Of a stretch of 64,000 nt of DNA, positions 60,930 through 64,000 are shown one piece after another (within the stretch, counting starts at the first letter, position 1; the number at the start of each line of letters is the position of its first letter). Source of the DNA: Siphlonurus alternatus (Eukaryota > Arthropoda > Insecta > Ephemeroptera > Siphlonuridae); assembly GCA_949825025.1 (NCBI GenBank), contig OX463788.1, positions 36,884,390 through 36,948,389 on the forward strand, read 5' to 3'. The notes under the pieces were generated by a model. That model was given only the letters and a program-made list of their open reading frames with translations. It was not told the DNA's origin and did not search any database. Made by a program: the position numbers and the translations under genes.

Positions 60930-62090
60930 TTATATTTTTAAGTTATATATATTATATATCATACAAAGACTTAAAACATTTTCATATATATTTATAAATG
61001 TGCAATTTTTTGTTAATTTTACTGCATATATGTCGATCAGCTAGATCTAGTAAATTAAAAATATTGGATACTATTTTTATTAAACTTTATTTCAACTTAA
61101 TACATATTATAGTAGGATGTAATACATAAACAGTATAATGCATGATAGTTACTACTATTATTCTCAAGAACATGTTTATACGAAAAGTATAAAATTTTAT
61201 GCATGAACAGCAACTAATAAATATATTACCTATATTAAAAAATAGTTACAATATTTTTAGCGACCATATATGCTGAGAAATTAGAAATAAAATTTCACTA
61301 AACTAGATTTAGACGCTACAATTTTGTTATTATTTATTTAATTTTCCTACACTTTTTTATATTTTGTTTTATTATGCACATTTGAGCTGCCAGCATGAGA
61401 GAAAGAAATATTTTTTATAAAAAGTTTCGAAATATTCATATTTTTTCTTTTCTTATTTTTGTATAAAATTGTTGTCATATTATATTACTACTTACTAACA
61501 AATCTACATCTACTTTTATATATAAACATAAGTTTGAGATTTCATGAAAATTACTGAAATATCATAAAATTATACTAATATTAATGTTACAAATATTTAA
61601 ATATTACAGGTTACAAAAAACATTATATGAAAATAGTTGTGAAAAAATTTATTACAAGAAGGATCATATAAAAAAAAGGGGGGGGGGGATCTGATTTAAA
61701 TATTCGAATATACTACACGAAAACAACTTAAGATCTAAAATAGAAAAAAAAACATTCCCTAGTACAAAGCACATGTATTTATCTCAACATTATCTTTTTT
61801 TTTTTTCAATCATAATTTACAGAAAATATAAGGAAACAATAACTGATACATAATTTTTGTGTGCATGTGTCCGGTAACGAGAGGTCGATAGAAAGGACAA
61901 AAAGACACTTTGTTATTGGCATATTATAATATGCTGAGCTCAGTGGCAGACACAAAATGAAGTAATCATAAAATCGTTGAGTATTTTTCTCCGTCTTCTT
62001 CACAAGTGATATTAACTGCGGCCCCTGTGGTACAAGATATGGGCACAAATAAAGTCCAATGAGATAGGTTTCCCGTGGTGGTACACTCGG
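60930..62090. other. AT-rich sequence; right part may be the 3' untranslated region of the 62.1-kb exon
   Basis: No separate gene. The stretch 61.85-62.09 kb is less AT-rich and lies downstream, on the minus strand, of a stop codon. A run of 9-10 G lies at about 61679-61688. Confidence 0.4.
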
Positions 62091-62093
62091 GAT

Positions 62094-62180
62094 TTATTCT
62101 TCCACTTCAGCAGGGGTGGGGGTCTGCTGCTCGGCTTCGGGGGCAGACGCTTCGGCACTGCTCTCCTCCACCTTCTCACT
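62094..62180 (-). CDS. Acidic C-terminal coding tail (last exon) of an unidentified gene
   Basis: On the minus strand a GC-rich frame encodes KVEESSAEASAPEAEQQTP, ends in EVEE and stops at TAA (62094-62096). It is low-complexity Ala/Glu/Pro with codon use far GC-richer than the surrounding 25-30% GC. The frame opens after a stop at 62184-62186. An AG at about 62179 could be the acceptor, but the preceding tract is not pyrimidine-rich, so the exon start is unsure. Such tails occur at the ends of many cytoskeletal and regulatory proteins; I cannot name this one. The gene body would lie beyond 62.2 kb or outside the window. Confidence 0.5.
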   Translation of the reverse strand, partial: SEKVEESSAEASAPEAEQQTPTPAEVEE

Positions 62181-62199
62181 TATTTATAGTTTTCAATCA

Positions 62200-62975
62200 T
62201 GATCAATAAATTTAAGTCTGCCAAAAGTTACAATTGTATACTGACTGGTAAATACAGCAACAGTAATTTAAGAGGAGGGGAATTTAATACAAATCCCAAT
62301 GGTGGCAAAAATACAATATTTGAACTATATACTGTCTTGGAGCAAAATATTCAATGGTTTATATATAATTAAAGCTACACTTTCTTTTTTTACTGTCCTT
62401 TTTTTTTTTATTCATTTTTATTATAGAATACATAATACAATTTTAGAAAATTACAATTTTATAGTTTTGACCTCTATGAGCTTTAAGCTTTATGTTATTT
62501 AAAAGTAAATAGTATATTAATGAACGGAGTAATTTAAATTTCTACCACGAAAACAAACCATAGTTTCTCTTTTTACTAAAAATGCAATTTTAAATTACAA
62601 AATTTAAATTTGCCTGCCGAAAACTTCTGCCGAGAAGTGATGGACACTTCTACTTTTTATCAAAGGATAAAAGTGATTTTCCATAATATAATAAATAAAA
62701 ATATATACCAAAGCCTGGGGAACCACAAACAAGTGCATTACCGCACTAGGTGGAAAGCGAGATAAACTTACTATATAGGGATTAGGGAGGGAGCAACGTA
62801 ATTTTTAATTTACACGGTCATCCATCTAAATACTAACTGCGCTTGACATAGCTTGACTTCGATGATCTAATGAAAACCACTCAATGCAGTGGTGCCGCGC
62901 TCGACTTCTTCCGAGTTTTTAATGGAGTTCGACTTTGGGAAAAAATATTTATACATTGAAGAAAGGATAGATTTA
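62200..62975. other. AT-rich sequence without recognised gene
   Basis: Probably intron if the 62.1-kb exon is real. No repeat family identified. Confidence 0.4.
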
Positions 62976-62979
62976 AATT

Positions 62980-63164
62980 CAAGTGCGGATCCAAGGGAGG
63001 GGTGATGGGGGCAATCGCCCCCCCCCCCCCCAAAGGTCCCAAAATACATTGAAGGTGTTACCACCCCCACACTTCACCCCCACCCACTCCAAATTTTAAC
63101 ATTGCGGGATAGGGCACCGCTCCCCCTCCCCCCCCCCCCGGAGCCGCGAGCTGGATCCGCCCCT
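62980..63164. mobile_element. MITE with GGATCC-type ends, third copy
   Basis: The left end is CAAGTGCGGATCCAAGG; the inverse of the right end is CAGGGGCGGATCCAGC. G-rich and C-rich runs lie inside both ends (for example AATCGCCCCCCCC). TTAAAT occurs within 2-3 bp of both ends and may be the target duplication. The body is more diverged from the 53.3 and 58.9 kb copies but keeps CACTCCAAATTTTAACATTG. Confidence 0.7.
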
Positions 63165-64000
63165 GAGTTAAATATGGTATTCTGATTTTTTTTTTTTTTT
63201 TCAGATTAATTTGAAGTCAAGGCGTCATAAAGTTAGTGTGAACCTATTGGTAACTGCTTTAACTACGTGCGTCTAGCGGGGATTGCTGTATATGATTTAT
63301 ATTGCAAAATCATGTAAATGCTCCGTCAGCAGCCACAGCATAATTTTGCAGAAATGACAACACCATAATTAGTTGTCAAATACTTTGGAACAAATATAAA
63401 AAAATATTTTAACTTCGGAAGTGATTTCTGTCCTAAAAATTTGATATTTTTTTTATTCTCCCCATGCTATAGGTATTGCCGTATCCTCGATGAAAAGAGC
63501 AAAATTGTCAGACGTCAGTGCCATCTCTTGGTCCTTTATGTCCTGTATTCTCGACATAATTTATGGCCACAGAAATTTTTGAAATTATTACAAATACAGT
63601 TTTGATTCATTTTTATGCTATAAATTATGAATTTTGTTGGATATTTTGTCAGTTCTTCCATGCATTTTTCACTTATTATAAATAGTTTTTATATATTAAT
63701 ATATTTTTTATAATAAATGTAATACAGCAGTATAGGAAACACCAGAATATATAAAAGCAACTACTGACTGTTATTTTAAAAATGCAGGCAAATAATAAAA
63801 AGTAGTCATCAACCATTTGTAAAATTAACTATAAATGGATTATATTATAGTTCTGTGCGGCATCACACATTTCAGAGCTGCATAAATTTCTCAATGCTTT
63901 TATACATCGTTGAAAAATAGTCATTCAAATGCGGCGGTTTGTGAGCTACTCTGATTGGTTACACATGCTCAGAATACTGTGCGGATACTGTGGTAATTGA
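63165..64000. other. AT-rich sequence without recognised gene
   Basis: A poly(T) run lies at about 63188-63202. Nothing else is supportable to the window edge. Confidence 0.45.

Overview
The window reads as intergenic and intronic DNA of an invertebrate animal, most likely an arthropod. It is very AT-rich and crowded with long simple repeats: (TA)n, (GA)n/(TC)n, (TTTA)n, (CATT)n and poly(A). Open frames are short and there are no operons, Shine-Dalgarno sites or bacterial gene spacing. The arthropod lean rests on Jockey/CR1-style reverse-transcriptase fragments, a tRNA-derived SINE and two TCAGTY initiator-like sites, and remains an inference. No complete host gene lies inside the window.

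Host-gene material is sparse. At 50.54-50.71 kb, minus strand, an exon encodes a clean signal peptide followed by a textbook splice donor, so a secreted-protein gene begins here and runs leftwards. At 62.09-62.18 kb, minus strand, a GC-rich acidic C-terminal coding tail ends in TAA; it would be the last exon of a different gene entering from beyond the right edge. A P2X7 intracellular (ballast) domain lies at 31.0-31.25 kb inside a TTAA-flanked, inverted-repeat-bounded element. Several GC-richer islands (about 0.5, 14.7, 41.6, 48.7 and 58.7 kb) could be promoters or non-coding first exons.

Mobile DNA is the main content. Left part: a near-perfect palindrome of two tRNA-like modules (1.3-1.57 kb); a 2.9 kb complex built from CAAG/CTTG palindromes (3.4-6.27 kb), with a 142-bp tandem array, a spliced-looking middle and two 244-bp stem-loop modules of regularly spaced CAAGATCTTG sites; MITE and foldback elements at 8.8, 13.6 and 19.2 kb. 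Centre: MITEs at 23.0 and 34.1 kb, a 144-bp TAA-flanked Harbinger-like MITE at 27.3 kb, and the TTAA element with the P2X7 domain (30.48-32.78 kb). Right part: inverted repeats at 42.9 kb, a tRNA-Thr-like SINE at 45.5 kb, a MITE with a 22-bp palindrome at 46 kb, two truncated non-LTR retrotransposons (34.4-35.3 and 51.8-52.9 kb, minus strand), three MITEs with GGATCC-containing ends and G/C-tract hairpins (53.3, 58.9, 63.0 kb), a 1,024-bp hAT-like element with near-perfect 8-bp target duplications (56.0-57.0 kb), and TTAA-flanked foldback elements (59.8-60.9 kb).

The remaining sequence is AT-rich, with no supportable gene seen by eye. All homology calls were made by reading the sequence, without database searches.
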